IMG/VR virus record: IMGVR_UViG_3300044535_002275
Coordinates: 1-64,000 of that record
From: a virus
Length of the DNA: 64,000 nucleotides
Reading direction: 5' to 3' (one strand)
The position numbers and the translations under genes are program-made. Below the pieces are notes generated by a model. It was not told the DNA's origin. It did not search any database and saw nothing but the letters and a program-made list of their open reading frames with translations. Each line of letters begins with the position of its first letter. The stretch's first letter is position 1. Positions 16,893 through 28,000 of this stretch are shown piece after piece.

Positions 16893-17843
16893 CTATTGTC
16901 GAGCGTCTTCGTCAGCTTGGAAATCAGCTGGATCAAGTACAGTGACAGGTCCTGGTTGTTGATGCGGTTTTCCTGAATTCTGGCGAGTCCACGAAGGATT
17001 AAGTCCGTTCATTTCCAAAATATCGTCGCGAATGTTCTGCATTTTCTTTTCGATATTTAGGATACGAGTAAAGCTATTGGTAATAGCAGCAGTATAGTAA
17101 GCAAAAGGATTTTGGCTCTTGCTTTCGTCAAACTGCAAACCAATCTGACTTAGCTGCAGTAGAGCTTGTCCACGCATTTCTTCGTTGTAGGTGTAGCCAC
17201 GCCAGTTGCTTCTGGTAGCATAACGTTCGCACAGCTTCAAAAACATTCTAGCCAATTCAGCTGTCATGTCACCGTGATCTCTAGAATATTCGCCTGTTTC
17301 TAAGTCTCCTTTCCAGTGGCTCTTGCCCACAAGAAACGACTCCTTGTCTTCGGTTATGCGATAGTGATAAAAAGGAGGAAAGTTTACACGCACATGCGTG
17401 GGATCCAACACAATTTCATCCACAATTCCGGCCAAGGGATCTTCTACCGGATCTTCTAACTCCAGCATGTCTTTGAGTTGTTTCTTTTTACCCACCGGTT
17501 TGGGTTCTTTTTTGGGTGCCCACGGTATGTGATCCCAGCAAGTGATTCTAAACACCAGATCTGTGTTAGGTATCTTTTTGTCGTTGACAATTTCGCCTGT
17601 TTCTCTCTTGATGCGATCGGCACGATTGCGCCTGGCTTCGGCAATGGTACGTTGATTGATTTTATCCAAAGACGGTAAAATAATATCGTATTGGTGATCC
17701 AGTTTTGGATCGCGAAAAGAGCAATAAGTATTTTTGCTTAGATGAATTTGCTTTAGTAAATCTCGATTGTTGAGATAATTAACTCGTCCAGGCGCTTTTA
17801 CGGGCACTGCCTTGGGGGTTGGCGGAATTGTTGTAGACAACAT
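16893..17843 (-). CDS. 55: Late sigma factor gp55
   Basis: A 316-residue protein. The recognisable core is NWRGYTYNEEMRGQALLQLS followed by QIGLQFDESKSQNPFAYYT and NSFTRILNIEKKMQNIRDD (about residues 205-275), the conserved part of the divergent T4 late sigma gp55. It directs host RNA polymerase to late promoters with a TATAAATA-type -10 and no -35. The N-terminal 150 residues, with a Lys/Pro/Glu-rich linker, are extra relative to T4 gp55 (185). GGAG eight bases before the ATG supports the start. It lies divergent from the baseplate genes it presumably switches on. Confidence 0.93.
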   Translation of the reverse strand: MLSTTIPPTPKAVPVKAPGRVNYLNNRDLLKQIHLSKNTYCSFRDPKLDHQYDIILPSLDKINQRTIAEARRNRADRIKRETGEIVNDKKIPNTDLVFRITCWDHIPWAPKKEPKPVGKKKQLKDMLELEDPVEDPLAGIVDEIVLDPTHVRVNFPPFYHYRITEDKESFLVGKSHWKGDLETGEYSRDHGDMTAELARMFLKLCERYATRSNWRGYTYNEEMRGQALLQLSQIGLQFDESKSQNPFAYYTAAITNSFTRILNIEKKMQNIRDDILEMNGLNPSWTRQNSGKPHQQPGPVTVLDPADFQADEDARQ

Positions 17844-17864
17844 CTGTCTCCTGATAGATTACTT

Positions 17865-17892
17865 ATTATAGCACGTTGTTGTCAAAAAACAA
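17865..17892 (-). promoter_or_regulatory. Sigma70-like promoter for gene 55
   Basis: On the minus strand TTGTTT is separated by 16 bases from TATAAT, 21 bases before the gene 55 ATG. An inverted repeat (GTTGTT, 7-base loop, AACAAC; 17875-17893) sits inside the spacer and -35 and could bind a regulator. A TTGACA also occurs, but only 9 bases before the -10. Confidence 0.6.
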
Positions 17893-17927
17893 CGAATATT
17901 TTTATAAACTTAGCCGTTTTTTCCTTC

Positions 17928-17935
17928 GATAAATA
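17928..17935 (+). promoter_or_regulatory. Late promoter-like motif before gene 48
   Basis: GATAAATA lies 20 bases before the ATG at 17956, one base short of the T4 late consensus core TATAAATA. It faces away from gene 55. The same motif, in the context TCGATAAATA, occurs before gene 6. Confidence 0.55.
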
Positions 17936-17955
17936 ATGCATAGGATACTGACACT

Positions 17956-19119
17956 ATGGCCACGGCGCAACAACAGCAGAATTTTGTAGATTTTTTTTAC
18001 CAGTCTTGGAATAATAGTCCCAAGACACGCCAGGCCTATGATCGCGCAGTACGCGGCGCCCAAAATAAAACTGGTATTTCTGCTAGTGCAGTTACCGCAC
18101 TTCCGACATTTACACAATTAGTAAATGCCGGAAGTCCGTCAGTAGCAACAAATCCTCCCAATCCTCAAACACCAACAGCAACTACGCAACCGCAATTTGT
18201 TAATAATGCTGGTGGTGCTGCTACAGGTATTAGACAGGTAAATGTTGCACCAGTATCGCCTTTGGCCATTTCGTCGTTACCAACTGCACGAGCAGTACAG
18301 CAGAAAAATACTCAAGACAACGCTCGAGCACAGGCAAGATTGCAAGCACAAAAGTCTCAAGCAGCCAGCGGTGACTGGAGACTTAAACTGCGATTGGCTC
18401 CTGGTAGCGACTATCTCTATAATGCCCCAGAACCTGGCATTCTACAACCATTGCAAGTGACAGACGGGGTAATATTTCCTTATACGCCCACTATCACCAC
18501 AAATTACACAGCTCAATACAACAGCTACGATCTTACACACAGTAACTATCGCGGTTACTTTTATCAAGGAAGTCATGTAGGAGAACTAAACATACAAGGT
18601 ACATTCACTGCGCAAGACTCAAATGAAGCAGCTTATTTGTTGGCAGTAATACAGTTTTTTAAAAGCGTGACCAAAATGTTCTATGGACAGCAGGATGCCT
18701 TTAGAGGTAGCCCTCCCCCGTTGGTGTTCTTACAAGGTTATGGCGATTTTCAATTCAATCTAAACCCCTGTGTGGTACAAATGTTTGATTATAGCTTGCC
18801 AGCCGATGTAGATTACATTCGTGCTGGCGCACCTAACATTGATGGTACAAATCTACTGCAACGCCGAGACCGACAGACTACTACTGTCAGTGGCGGTAAT
18901 CCATCCAACAGCAGAATGTCTGCTGCAGGTTTGGCACCAGGCGGAGTACGTCCTCCCCCACCGCCGGTAAATTTAGGACGAGCGCAACCCACTTATGTTC
19001 CAACTAAAATGGATATAAAAATTACACTATTGCCAATGCAGACACGTTCACAAGTTAGTCGACAGTTTAGTATGGAAAATTTTGCCAATGGTTCATTGGT
19101 TCAGAGAGGTTTTTGGTAA
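17956..19119 (+). CDS. 48: Tail tube cap / baseplate protein, gp48-like
   Basis: A 387-residue protein, near T4 gp48 (364). The middle region, with GVIFPYTPTITTNYTAQYN, SNYRGYFYQGSHVGELNIQG and KMFYGQQD, follows the pattern I know from gp48 of marine T4-type phages. It joins the baseplate to the first ring of tail tube. The N-terminal 130 residues are Ala/Gln/Thr/Pro-rich and probably disordered. It opens the large rightward baseplate operon and abuts gene 53 without a gap. Confidence 0.85.
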   Translation: MATAQQQQNFVDFFYQSWNNSPKTRQAYDRAVRGAQNKTGISASAVTALPTFTQLVNAGSPSVATNPPNPQTPTATTQPQFVNNAGGAATGIRQVNVAPVSPLAISSLPTARAVQQKNTQDNARAQARLQAQKSQAASGDWRLKLRLAPGSDYLYNAPEPGILQPLQVTDGVIFPYTPTITTNYTAQYNSYDLTHSNYRGYFYQGSHVGELNIQGTFTAQDSNEAAYLLAVIQFFKSVTKMFYGQQDAFRGSPPPLVFLQGYGDFQFNLNPCVVQMFDYSLPADVDYIRAGAPNIDGTNLLQRRDRQTTTVSGGNPSNSRMSAAGLAPGGVRPPPPPVNLGRAQPTYVPTKMDIKITLLPMQTRSQVSRQFSMENFANGSLVQRGFW

Positions 19120-19419
19120 ATGGCCACTTACAACACAACTAGTCCGTATTTCTTAACAAACTACGTGCAGTTTTACTTGGATGTCATGACTGATCGTCCT
19201 CTACCCAAGGAGCAAGATGATACATTGTTTGAAATAACACAAACTTATCAATATAGACCTGATCTACTGGCCTATGACTTGTATAAAGAATCCGGTTTAT
19301 GGTGGGTATTTTATCAGCGTAATCCCAATACCTTAACTGCTCCTCCCTGGGACTTTGAAGCAGGACGTTCGATTTATCTTCCAAAAATAACAACCCTACA
19401 AACAATACTAGGATTCTAG
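19120..19419 (+). CDS. 53: Baseplate wedge protein, gp53-like
   Basis: A 99-residue protein carrying the core gp53 motif RPDLLAYDLYKESGLWWVFY, then RNPNTLTAPPWDFEAG and the end SIYLPKITTLQTILGF, a LysM-like fold in T4. It is about half the length of T4 gp53 (196), as is usual in marine relatives. It glues wedges together around the hub. It starts on the base after the gene 48 stop. Confidence 0.88.
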   Translation: MATYNTTSPYFLTNYVQFYLDVMTDRPLPKEQDDTLFEITQTYQYRPDLLAYDLYKESGLWWVFYQRNPNTLTAPPWDFEAGRSIYLPKITTLQTILGF

Positions 19420-19423
19420 CACA

Positions 19424-22201
19424 ATGGCTAATTCCCTACCAGTACCGTTTGTGCCCAATATTAACGTAGGCACCAACGCAGCAACAAGAAATCCTGCTAA
19501 TTCAGCCAAAGACGACAACACTGTTCAGTCCCAGGTATCTCGCGCGGTTCGCGACAGCAACTTAGAAAGAATCATTCCACAAGACAACATTTTATCTCAG
19601 TATGCATCTTATACCTATAACATCAGCATTTACATAATGTCTCCTGATGATTATAATCAAATAGTACGTACCAAGAAATTCAAAATTCCCGGGTCTCAAT
19701 TATTGATCAGCAGCGGCGGAGCACCTAATACTTCTCCAGATGGTACCGGTCCTGCAGGAGGAAATGTTGGAGTTACCGGAGTGACTTCGCAGACGCAGGC
19801 TGATGCTTCCGCCGGACGTAACCAATTTTTTCCATTGGATTTTTATATTAACGACGTAAAATTAACAACCATGCAACCCGGTAAAGGGACTAGAAGTCCG
19901 CATTCCAACACAACACTTAATTTTAAAATTATTGAACCCAATGGGATTACGTTTTTAGATAACTTGTATGCTGCAACACAGGCTTACATAGGAAAAAAAC
20001 AAAACTACGCTTCGCAAAATTTTTTGATGTTGATTAAATTTTACGGTTACGACGAAACTGGTAAAATGGTACTGGCACAAGGACTTGAAACCGCTGCTGG
20101 AAGCAGCGCCACGGTCGAACGGTGGATTCCTTTTCAGTTTACTGGAATAAAGTTTCGTATTGCCAATAAATTAACCGAATACGAATGTTCTGCACAGTGC
20201 GTAGCTAATACTATTGCAACCGGCCAGATGCGCGGAATTATTCCCTACAACCTGGAAGTAAATGCACCAACTTTGCGAGACGTTCTGCGCGGCGATGCCG
20301 GTTATAAAACCGAAGCTCCGGTAGCTGGCCCAGCAACACCAAAAGCACCACCCAAAGCCACAACAGCACCGCAGCCAACTATTGTGTCGGGATTGGTCCA
20401 GGCCTTAAATCAGTACCAAGAAAAATTAATAGGTGCATCTTCTGATGCTGTTGGAGAACCCCCGTTTACTGTAGCCGATGTTTACGATATTATATTTACA
20501 GATTCTGCAATCGAAAATGCTTCCCTCTTGCCGCCAGGCGGTGCTCCGCAATCTCAAGGCGCAACCTTGCAACCAACAACAGCCAATCAACAGGTTAACG
20601 GTGCAGTACAAACTGGTGCTGCTAATTCCAAGACTGTTAGTGCCACAGCTGGTACTAGTATAATTCAATTCTTAGATCAGACTATACGCAACAGCAAGTA
20701 CATATATGATCAGCAGCTAAAACTTGTCACTGTCGACGGCACCGAAGTCGAAACAGACGTAGTAGATACTGGACAAGGTATAAACTGGTATCGAATTGGC
20801 CTTAAAACAGAACCTATAAAATACGATCCCAAGCGAAGAGATTATGCTTATAAGATCACTTACATTGTGAGTCCTTATCAAGTGAACGAAGTTAAAGGTC
20901 CTTATTTTCCTACTACAAAGTTTAAAGGAACACATAAAAAATATCTGTACTGGTACACAGGTCTCAATTCTGAAGTGCTAAGTTATGAACAAGATTTTAA
21001 TTATCTTTATTACCTTGTAATTAACAGCGGCCAGTCGCTGCCGTCGTTGTCACTGGATTTTCGTGAGGACGCCAAACGTGCTTATCAAACTACCAGTAAC
21101 GAAAGCAGCCAAGGTCTGCCAGGAAAAACCAATGATGCTGGTGCCAATGCAGCAGATCAATTGTATAGCCCTAGTGACTTGGCTAGAGCCAAGTTATCAA
21201 TATTGGGTGACCCAGCATGGATACACCAAAATGAACTGTGGTTTGGTGCCACCGATGTAGCAGATGCGCAAGCTCCTTTTTTCCCCGACGGAACTATCAA
21301 TACCGAAATACAAGAACCATTGTTTGAAATAGGTTTCAACAAGCCAGTGGATTATAATTTACAATCTGGGCGCATGGAAGTCAGCAGTGCTTATCTTGGA
21401 GCCAACAGATATGTCACTGGGGATGGCGGTAACGGGCTGGCAAGTCAAAGCTACATTTATCGTGCAATCAGTGTGGTCAGTACATTTGCCAACGGTAGAT
21501 TTACACAGGATCTCGAAGGAGTACTAGTAACTTTCCCCCGCAGTGCAATCAAAGCCAACGATGATGTTGATGCACAATATGTTGAAACTGAAAAAGAAAC
21601 TGAAAGATTATTGGCAAATCTCGACAAAGCCAATGCTGCTCGAGGCCCTGCAAATATATTAACACAATCTACATCTGCACCAGGACAACCGTCATCTACT
21701 ACTACACCTCCGGCTGGACAAAATCCAGCTGCTCCGGCCCCTGTAGCTCCAGCCGGAGCTCCTACCAGCAGTGGACAGCCAGTGGGTACAGCAGCAGCCG
21801 CTAACAATACTAATGCTCAGTCTGGTGGAACTCGGGTAACGACTAACCTAACAGCACAGTTTAGCGAAGCAACATTTCGTGAACGAGATCCTGCAGGAGC
21901 CGCTGCATTCCGTCAAGCACAACAAGCCAGGGAACAAGAACTTGTTGTGTCTGAAACAGCTAAACTAACAGCACAAGCTAATCAAAATAACAATGGCTCA
22001 ATATCACCACGCCAGCGAGAGTTGATAGCACAACAAGCACTGACTACAGCTCAACAGCAAAGTCGCATTGAAACTATACAACAATTTGCTCCGCAGATTG
22101 AAGCAGCCGGCGCTGGCTCTGTTGTCAGCACTACAAGTCCAGCAGCACAACAAGGCGCCGCAGTACCTCGGGCACCACAAATTGTTAGTAGGGAACCATA
22201 A
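19424..22201 (+). CDS. Large structural protein between genes 53 and 5, probable baseplate hub component
   Basis: A 925-residue protein not identified by motif alone. Residues about 55-300 (YNISIYIMSPDDYNQIV, FPLDFYINDVKL, FLMLIKFYGYDETGKM) and about 405-560 (SIIQFLDQTIRNSKYIYD, YAYKITYIVSPYQVNEV) look like beta-rich domains separated by a Pro/Ala linker. This layout fits a hub protein such as gp27, the partner of gp5, whose gene overlaps the stop by one base. The last 165 residues are Gln/Ala/Thr/Pro-rich and low in complexity. Virion location is well supported by position; hub identity is inference. Confidence 0.68.
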   Translation: MANSLPVPFVPNINVGTNAATRNPANSAKDDNTVQSQVSRAVRDSNLERIIPQDNILSQYASYTYNISIYIMSPDDYNQIVRTKKFKIPGSQLLISSGGAPNTSPDGTGPAGGNVGVTGVTSQTQADASAGRNQFFPLDFYINDVKLTTMQPGKGTRSPHSNTTLNFKIIEPNGITFLDNLYAATQAYIGKKQNYASQNFLMLIKFYGYDETGKMVLAQGLETAAGSSATVERWIPFQFTGIKFRIANKLTEYECSAQCVANTIATGQMRGIIPYNLEVNAPTLRDVLRGDAGYKTEAPVAGPATPKAPPKATTAPQPTIVSGLVQALNQYQEKLIGASSDAVGEPPFTVADVYDIIFTDSAIENASLLPPGGAPQSQGATLQPTTANQQVNGAVQTGAANSKTVSATAGTSIIQFLDQTIRNSKYIYDQQLKLVTVDGTEVETDVVDTGQGINWYRIGLKTEPIKYDPKRRDYAYKITYIVSPYQVNEVKGPYFPTTKFKGTHKKYLYWYTGLNSEVLSYEQDFNYLYYLVINSGQSLPSLSLDFREDAKRAYQTTSNESSQGLPGKTNDAGANAADQLYSPSDLARAKLSILGDPAWIHQNELWFGATDVADAQAPFFPDGTINTEIQEPLFEIGFNKPVDYNLQSGRMEVSSAYLGANRYVTGDGGNGLASQSYIYRAISVVSTFANGRFTQDLEGVLVTFPRSAIKANDDVDAQYVETEKETERLLANLDKANAARGPANILTQSTSAPGQPSSTTTPPAGQNPAAPAPVAPAGAPTSSGQPVGTAAAANNTNAQSGGTRVTTNLTAQFSEATFRERDPAGAAAFRQAQQAREQELVVSETAKLTAQANQNNNGSISPRQRELIAQQALTTAQQQSRIETIQQFAPQIEAAGAGSVVSTTSPAAQQGAAVPRAPQIVSREP

Positions 22202-24621
22202 TGGCAAATAATATTCAACGCAGTCGAGGTCGCGGCCAAGGTTATAAATTTGACCGAGGTGGCAATCCAGCAGAATTTGGTCCGTTTGTAGGGGAAGTTA
22301 AGAATAACGTTGACAGCAATAGATCTGGTAGATTGCAGGTCTATATCGAACAGTTCGGTGGCGAAGATCCCGATAATAAGAGTCTTTGGCGCACAGTCAG
22401 TTATGTACCGCCGTTTTACGGTTCTGTCATGCAGTCGGGCACAGATACCGGGACAGGTGATTATGTCGGCAATCCACAAAGCTACGGCATGTGGTTTACT
22501 CCTCCTGACATTGGTACTTTGGTAATTTGTTTTTTTGTTGCTGGAGATCCCAACCAAGGATACTACATTGGTTGTATTCCGGATGCCAGTGTAAATCACA
22601 TGATTCCGGCTATTGGTGCCAGCAAGAATTTCGATCTCGGTGACAGCAAAGACAAAAGTTATTTTAGTAATGCCAAGCAGTTGCCGGTAACCGAAATCAA
22701 TGTGGAAAACGAAGAGATTGATAAGAATCCTAGATTCTTTGATCAGAAGAAACCGGTACACTCGTATGTGGCTGGTATCATGCTGCAACAAGGCTTGATC
22801 GACGACACTGTTCGCGGCCCAATTACCAGCAACAGTCAAAGAGAAAGCCCCAGCTCAGTGTATGGAATCAGCACGCCTGGACGCCCGGTATACCAGGCCG
22901 GATTAAATGAGAACAAAGAAAACATTGTTGACAAAACCAACAGTGATGCCAAACGTCTAGAAGATGTTAAAATCATCTCTCGTCGAGGTGGGCACAGCAT
23001 TGTCATGGACGACGGTGATCTCCAGGGCTTTGATAACTTAATTAGAATTCGTACCAGCAAAGGTCATCAGATTACCATGAGTGATGATGGCGACTGCTTT
23101 TACATTATACATGCCAACGGACAGAGTTGGATTGAACTAGGAACTGAAGGTACTGTAGATGTGTACTCTACCAATTCAGTTAACGTGAGAACCGAAGGAG
23201 AAATTAATTTACATGCCGACAAGAACATCAACATGTATGCCGGCGAAAGTATTAACATCAAGAGCAAAACAGTTAAAATCAACAGCGATAAAGACTTAGA
23301 TGTTGCTGCAACTGGACAATTAAATCTTTATGGCAAGGCCGGCGCCGGCTTATCAAGCGAAGGGTCTTTAGGACTGAAAAGTGAAGGTGGCGGCTGGGAT
23401 GGTGGCGGCTCCTTGAACTTTAAAGGTGGTACTATCGATCTCAACGGCGGAAGCGGCCCAGGAAAGGTATCTAAGCCTACACTTATTGATGATTTAGAAT
23501 TACCTGATACTATATTTCAGGATCAAGTAGGATGGAAAGTAGAAGAAGGAAAATTAACCACAATCGTAACCAGAGCACCTACTCACGAACCATATCCGTA
23601 TCATAACCGTGGAGTCGAAGCAAGAGTTTCACTTGACGAAGGCGGCAGCACTGTAGCCACGACCGCATCAGCAACACCTACCACTGCTGCATCAGTGGAA
23701 CCGCCGTCTACTTCCACAACTGCAGTAGCAAAACTAGCAACCGAACCAGTTACTGTTCCGGTTAATCCTGCTCAGGTCTTAAAAGAAACTCCTGCTGTAT
23801 CTGGGATTGGGAATTTGTCAACTAAAGAAGTTACTGGGCTGATGAGCAGCGCAGCAGCCAGTGTGGGTCAAAGTTTTAATACATTCAGTGTGGATAAAGG
23901 TATTGGAAAATTTGGGCTAGCACCCATACAATTGGAACAACTGGGATTCCTTAAACCTGGTACAGTATCCAAGTATCTTGGCAATGCCAACAGTCTTAAT
24001 GCAGTTTTGACTAGCCCTGCAGTATGGACCGGTAAGAGCAACGTTACAAATATCAACGGTATTCTTGACAATGTTAACTTACAAGGACTCATACAACAGG
24101 ATCTCATGAGACAAGGATATGTTCAATTGCAAAAAACTGGAGTACTCAAAGGACTTGAGCCAGTAAACACTGTAGCACCGTTGATTCAGTCGACGGTAAA
24201 ATTTGGTCCTGGGGCAGTAACTCAGTGGGTCGGTGGTCAAGCCAATCAACAGATTGTAAATCAAATAAATGCACTGTCAAAAAATGCTCAACAGGCTATT
24301 AGTGTGGTTACTACCAAGTTAGGACTAGGCAATTTTGGTGGAATTATTGCTGCCATTACAGGTGTTACACAAACTGTCAGCAGAAACGTAGTGAACTCTG
24401 CGGTGGTTAATGTTATTGATAATCCTAAGGTTCCTGCTCCGGAGTTTACACCCAAGGATAGAACCACAGTAATTGATATACGTGCCGAACAGCAGGACGC
24501 AAGAGTTGCTGCGTATTTACAAGCTCGCAAAGAAGGCAAGTCAGAGGCAGAAGCACAAAATATATCAGCTGCTGTTGGCAACAATGTAGGTGCTGCTGCA
24601 CTGAGTAGAGTAACAATATAA
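22201..24621 (+). CDS. 5: Baseplate central spike protein, gp5-like, without lysozyme domain
   Basis: An 806-residue protein. Residues about 25-135 form the OB-fold seen in gp5/VgrG (FVGEVKNNVDSNRSGRLQVY, TPPDIGTLVICFFVAGDPN). Residues about 255-420 carry GHSIVMDDGD and then short repeats such as INLHADKNINMYAGESINIK that make the triple-stranded beta-helix spike. The remaining 350 residues are Thr/Ala/Val-rich and unlike T4. No lysozyme catalytic block is seen between OB-fold and helix, where T4 gp5 has it. The spike punctures the outer membrane. Confidence 0.85.
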   Translation: MANNIQRSRGRGQGYKFDRGGNPAEFGPFVGEVKNNVDSNRSGRLQVYIEQFGGEDPDNKSLWRTVSYVPPFYGSVMQSGTDTGTGDYVGNPQSYGMWFTPPDIGTLVICFFVAGDPNQGYYIGCIPDASVNHMIPAIGASKNFDLGDSKDKSYFSNAKQLPVTEINVENEEIDKNPRFFDQKKPVHSYVAGIMLQQGLIDDTVRGPITSNSQRESPSSVYGISTPGRPVYQAGLNENKENIVDKTNSDAKRLEDVKIISRRGGHSIVMDDGDLQGFDNLIRIRTSKGHQITMSDDGDCFYIIHANGQSWIELGTEGTVDVYSTNSVNVRTEGEINLHADKNINMYAGESINIKSKTVKINSDKDLDVAATGQLNLYGKAGAGLSSEGSLGLKSEGGGWDGGGSLNFKGGTIDLNGGSGPGKVSKPTLIDDLELPDTIFQDQVGWKVEEGKLTTIVTRAPTHEPYPYHNRGVEARVSLDEGGSTVATTASATPTTAASVEPPSTSTTAVAKLATEPVTVPVNPAQVLKETPAVSGIGNLSTKEVTGLMSSAAASVGQSFNTFSVDKGIGKFGLAPIQLEQLGFLKPGTVSKYLGNANSLNAVLTSPAVWTGKSNVTNINGILDNVNLQGLIQQDLMRQGYVQLQKTGVLKGLEPVNTVAPLIQSTVKFGPGAVTQWVGGQANQQIVNQINALSKNAQQAISVVTTKLGLGNFGGIIAAITGVTQTVSRNVVNSAVVNVIDNPKVPAPEFTPKDRTTVIDIRAEQQDARVAAYLQARKEGKSEAEAQNISAAVGNNVGAAALSRVTI

Positions 24622-24637
24622 CAAGGTTAAATATAGC

Positions 24638-25012
24638 ATGGCTACTTTCATTGGATTCAACACAATAAATCAAAATAAAAAATTCACTCTAGTGGATTTT
24701 GAATTAGTCAAACGAGATTTTCTTAACGCACTAAACATCAGACAAGGAGAAATGCCGGGATTGCCTGGGTACGGAACTACTCTCTGGAGCTTTATTTTTG
24801 AAAATCAGAGTCCAGAAATGGAAACTGCTCTTTTAAACGAAATTCAACGGGTAGCCACACAAGATCCCAGATTATATGTAGCCAATGCCGAGGTTTATCC
24901 CCAAGACAACGGTCTACGCATAGAAATGACAATTCAAGTTGTGCCCAGCACTGAAGCACAGCGTCTTTCGTTATTTTTAGACCCTGAAACTCAAAGCGCC
25001 AACTTCATCTAA
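24638..25012 (+). CDS. 25: Baseplate wedge protein, gp25-like
   Basis: A 124-residue member of the GPW/gp25 family, near T4 gp25 (132). Diagnostic are DFELVKRDFLNALNIRQGEM and LPGYGTTLWSFIFENQSPE, with the usual EIQRV and ending beta-strands. It bridges wedge and sheath and is shared by all contractile systems. It lies between gp5 and gp6 genes, as expected. Confidence 0.95.
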   Translation: MATFIGFNTINQNKKFTLVDFELVKRDFLNALNIRQGEMPGLPGYGTTLWSFIFENQSPEMETALLNEIQRVATQDPRLYVANAEVYPQDNGLRIEMTIQVVPSTEAQRLSLFLDPETQSANFI

Positions 25013-25033
25013 AAGTACCATGATATTTCTGTC

Positions 25034-25041
25034 GATAAATA
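25034..25041 (+). promoter_or_regulatory. Late promoter-like motif before gene 6
   Basis: TCGATAAATA, with the core GATAAATA ending 18 bases before the ATG at 25060. It is nearly identical in sequence and spacing to the motif before gene 48. Confidence 0.5.
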
Positions 25042-25059
25042 CAAGAACAGCGAGACATT

Positions 25060-28000
25060 ATGGCCAAGACTACGAGACAAACAGCAATATTCGGAGTAGA
25101 AGACTGGAAGCGTCTATATCAGACCTATAGAGAGGCTGATTTCCAAAGTTACGACTTTGAAACCTTACGCAAGAGTTTTGTTGATTATCTACGTCTTTAC
25201 TATCCAGAAACTTTTAACGACTACATCGAAAGTTCTGAATTTATTGCTCTTCTGGATGTTATGGCATTTATGGGCCAGGCCTTGGCCTTCCGTAATGATC
25301 TTAATGCACGTGAAAACTTCCTAGATACCGCAGAACGCCGAGACAGTGTTGTGCGCTTAGCCAACTTGGTGAGTTATACTCCCAAACGCAATCAAGCAGC
25401 GCAAGGATTTCTTAAAGTTTTTTCAGTAACAACAACCGAAGATATCACTGACTTTAACGGTATTAACTTGTCCAATGTCACGGTCAACTGGAATGATCCC
25501 ACTAATCCCAACTGGCTCGAGCAATTTACTTACATTGTCAATGCAGCCATGGTCGACAGTCAAAAATTTGGTCGTCCTGGTAACAGTCAAGACATTTTAG
25601 GAGTAAGAACCGAAGAATATGCTTTAAATTTGGTACCAGGATTCCTGCCTATTGTGGGATATAACAGCATTGTTGATGGAGTCAGCATGCCTTTTGAAGC
25701 GGTCAGTAGCACCAGTCAGGGTCGTGATTATGTCTACGAACCGGCACCGCGCCCTAGTGGAATTTTTAATGTACTGTACCGCAATGATCAGTTGGGTTTC
25801 GGCAGCGACAACACTGGCTATTTCTTTTTATTCAAGCAAGGTATCTTGCAAAACCAGGACTTTAACTTAGCAGAAGCTATTCCAAATCGTACTGTCAACA
25901 TCAATATTGAAGGTGTTAACAACGAAGATTACTGGCTTTACAAATTAGACAATGTAGGCTCGATTGAAAGCGAATGGCTGTATCGTGAAAGCATCTATGC
26001 TGCTGCAGTTGAACAGCTATCGCCAGAGCAGAGAAAAATTTATTCAATTACTAGCCGAGCCAACGATCAAATCACATTGACATTTGGCGACGGCGTATTT
26101 GCCGAAGTACCGGTGGGAATATTTCGAAGTTATGTTCGAGCTTCTAACGGATTACAGTATATTATCAATCCTGAAGAAATGCAGAGTATTTTGATTCCAA
26201 TCAGTTACATTAGTCGTGTGGGTCGATTAGAAACTATTACTTTTAACTGCGGTATTACTAACCCTGTCAGTAATGCACAGCCTCGCGAAACAATTGAAGA
26301 AATCAAGCAACGTGCGCCTGCTCGTTACTACACACAAAATAGAATGGTCAACGGCGAAGATTACAATAATTTTCCGTTCACTCAATACAACAACATTATT
26401 AAAAGCAAAGCAGTGGCTCGCAGTGCCACAGGAACTAGTAGATACATTGATCTCAATGACGTTACTGGCAAGTATTCTTCCACTAACATTTTTAGCAGTG
26501 ACGGCGTTTTATACAGAGAAAATCTCTTGCCTAGTTTTGAATTTGACTGGGTAAATCGCAATGACATTGTTGACGTCATTACTAATTCTATTGAGCCGTT
26601 GTTGAGCAGCCGCAGTATGTTGCAGTTCTATTATGCCAATTTTAACCGTCCAAGTCTGCAGATTTTAAATTTGGCATGGCAGCAGAGTACAACACTGGTC
26701 AACGAGACCACTGGATATTTTTATAATACTCTCAATCAAGCTCCGCAGCCCATTGGCGTCTATGCCAGCAACAATGCCAAGTACATCGAGCGAGGTGCAT
26801 TAATTAAATTTGTTCCGCCAGCTGGTTACTTTTTTGACGCCAACAATCGTTTGGTGGCCGGGATTCCTGTCAGAGCCGACGAAAGACTAGAACTTTGGGC
26901 AACAGTTTCGGCAGTGGTTTTAGATGGAACTAATTTGGGTGTCGGCAATCTCGATAACGGCACCGGCCCTGTAGTGCTTAATACTTTTGTCCCCACTGGA
27001 GCCCTTGCATTGCAAGTGATACCTAAGTTTGTAGATGATTTGCCATCTACACTTGAACAAAGTATGTTACAGCAGGTTGAATTGTTTAGAGATTTCGGCC
27101 TAGGGTACGACAACAACGACAGCACGTGGTATATCATAACCAGCACTAATCTTGCCAACGATGCACCGTTTAGTCTAGCAAATGCACAAAACACTCAGGG
27201 TATTAATCTTGACGCTTCCTGGTTGATACAATTTGTCACAGACGGAGAAAGTTATACTGTGGTTTCTCGGGGTCTTGATTATATTTTTGCCAGCGTTATT
27301 GAAACTAGATTTTTCTTTGACGGGAGTGAAAAAGTTTATGACAGTCGTACTGGTAAAGTAATCAGCGACTTTGTGAGAGTATTAAAGACGAATGCTCGTC
27401 CTGACAGCAACGAACCGTTGCCGGGTGACATAACTATGGAAATTATTGCACAGCCTGTACAAAGCGACGGTTATGTTGACGATTATCAAGTGGTGGTTAG
27501 TTACAGAGATTCTGACAGTGACGGAGTTGCTGATAATCCAGATTTCTTTGACGAAATAGTTGCGCCCACAGTTAATCCTACAACAAAATATGTGTTCTTG
27601 CAATTGACAACAGATTTTGATGACACTGAAACTTATCTTCCTGTAGCAGCTGGGATAATAAATGCTTCATATCCAACTAAAGATTCTATTGAATTAGTTA
27701 AAAACGAATTTATCAACGGACAGTTGTTTTACACTTATCAGTCTCAAGAATTTTATGAGTTAGTGATATCCAATGTTAATGGATTAATACAGCGTGTGCT
27801 CAATCCAAGACTAGACTTTTTAAGTCGTGTAGGCCGACAGAGTTTATATTTTCAGTACCGACATAATAGTCCATTGACTAATGTAATTGATCCTGGCGCT
27901 ACCAATATCATTGACTTGTACATAGTTAATCAAGAATACTATACTGCCTACCAGAACTATATCAAGGACTCAACTGGTACGGTGGCAGAACCTCTGCCAC

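Noticed and set aside
17878-17886. TTGACA as the -35 box for gene 55
   Set aside because: It lies only 9 bases before the TATAAT; TTGTTT at 16 bases is the workable choice.
24627-24633. TTAAATA before gene 25 as a late promoter
   Set aside because: Only 4 bases separate it from the ATG, and the match to the other late motifs is poorer.
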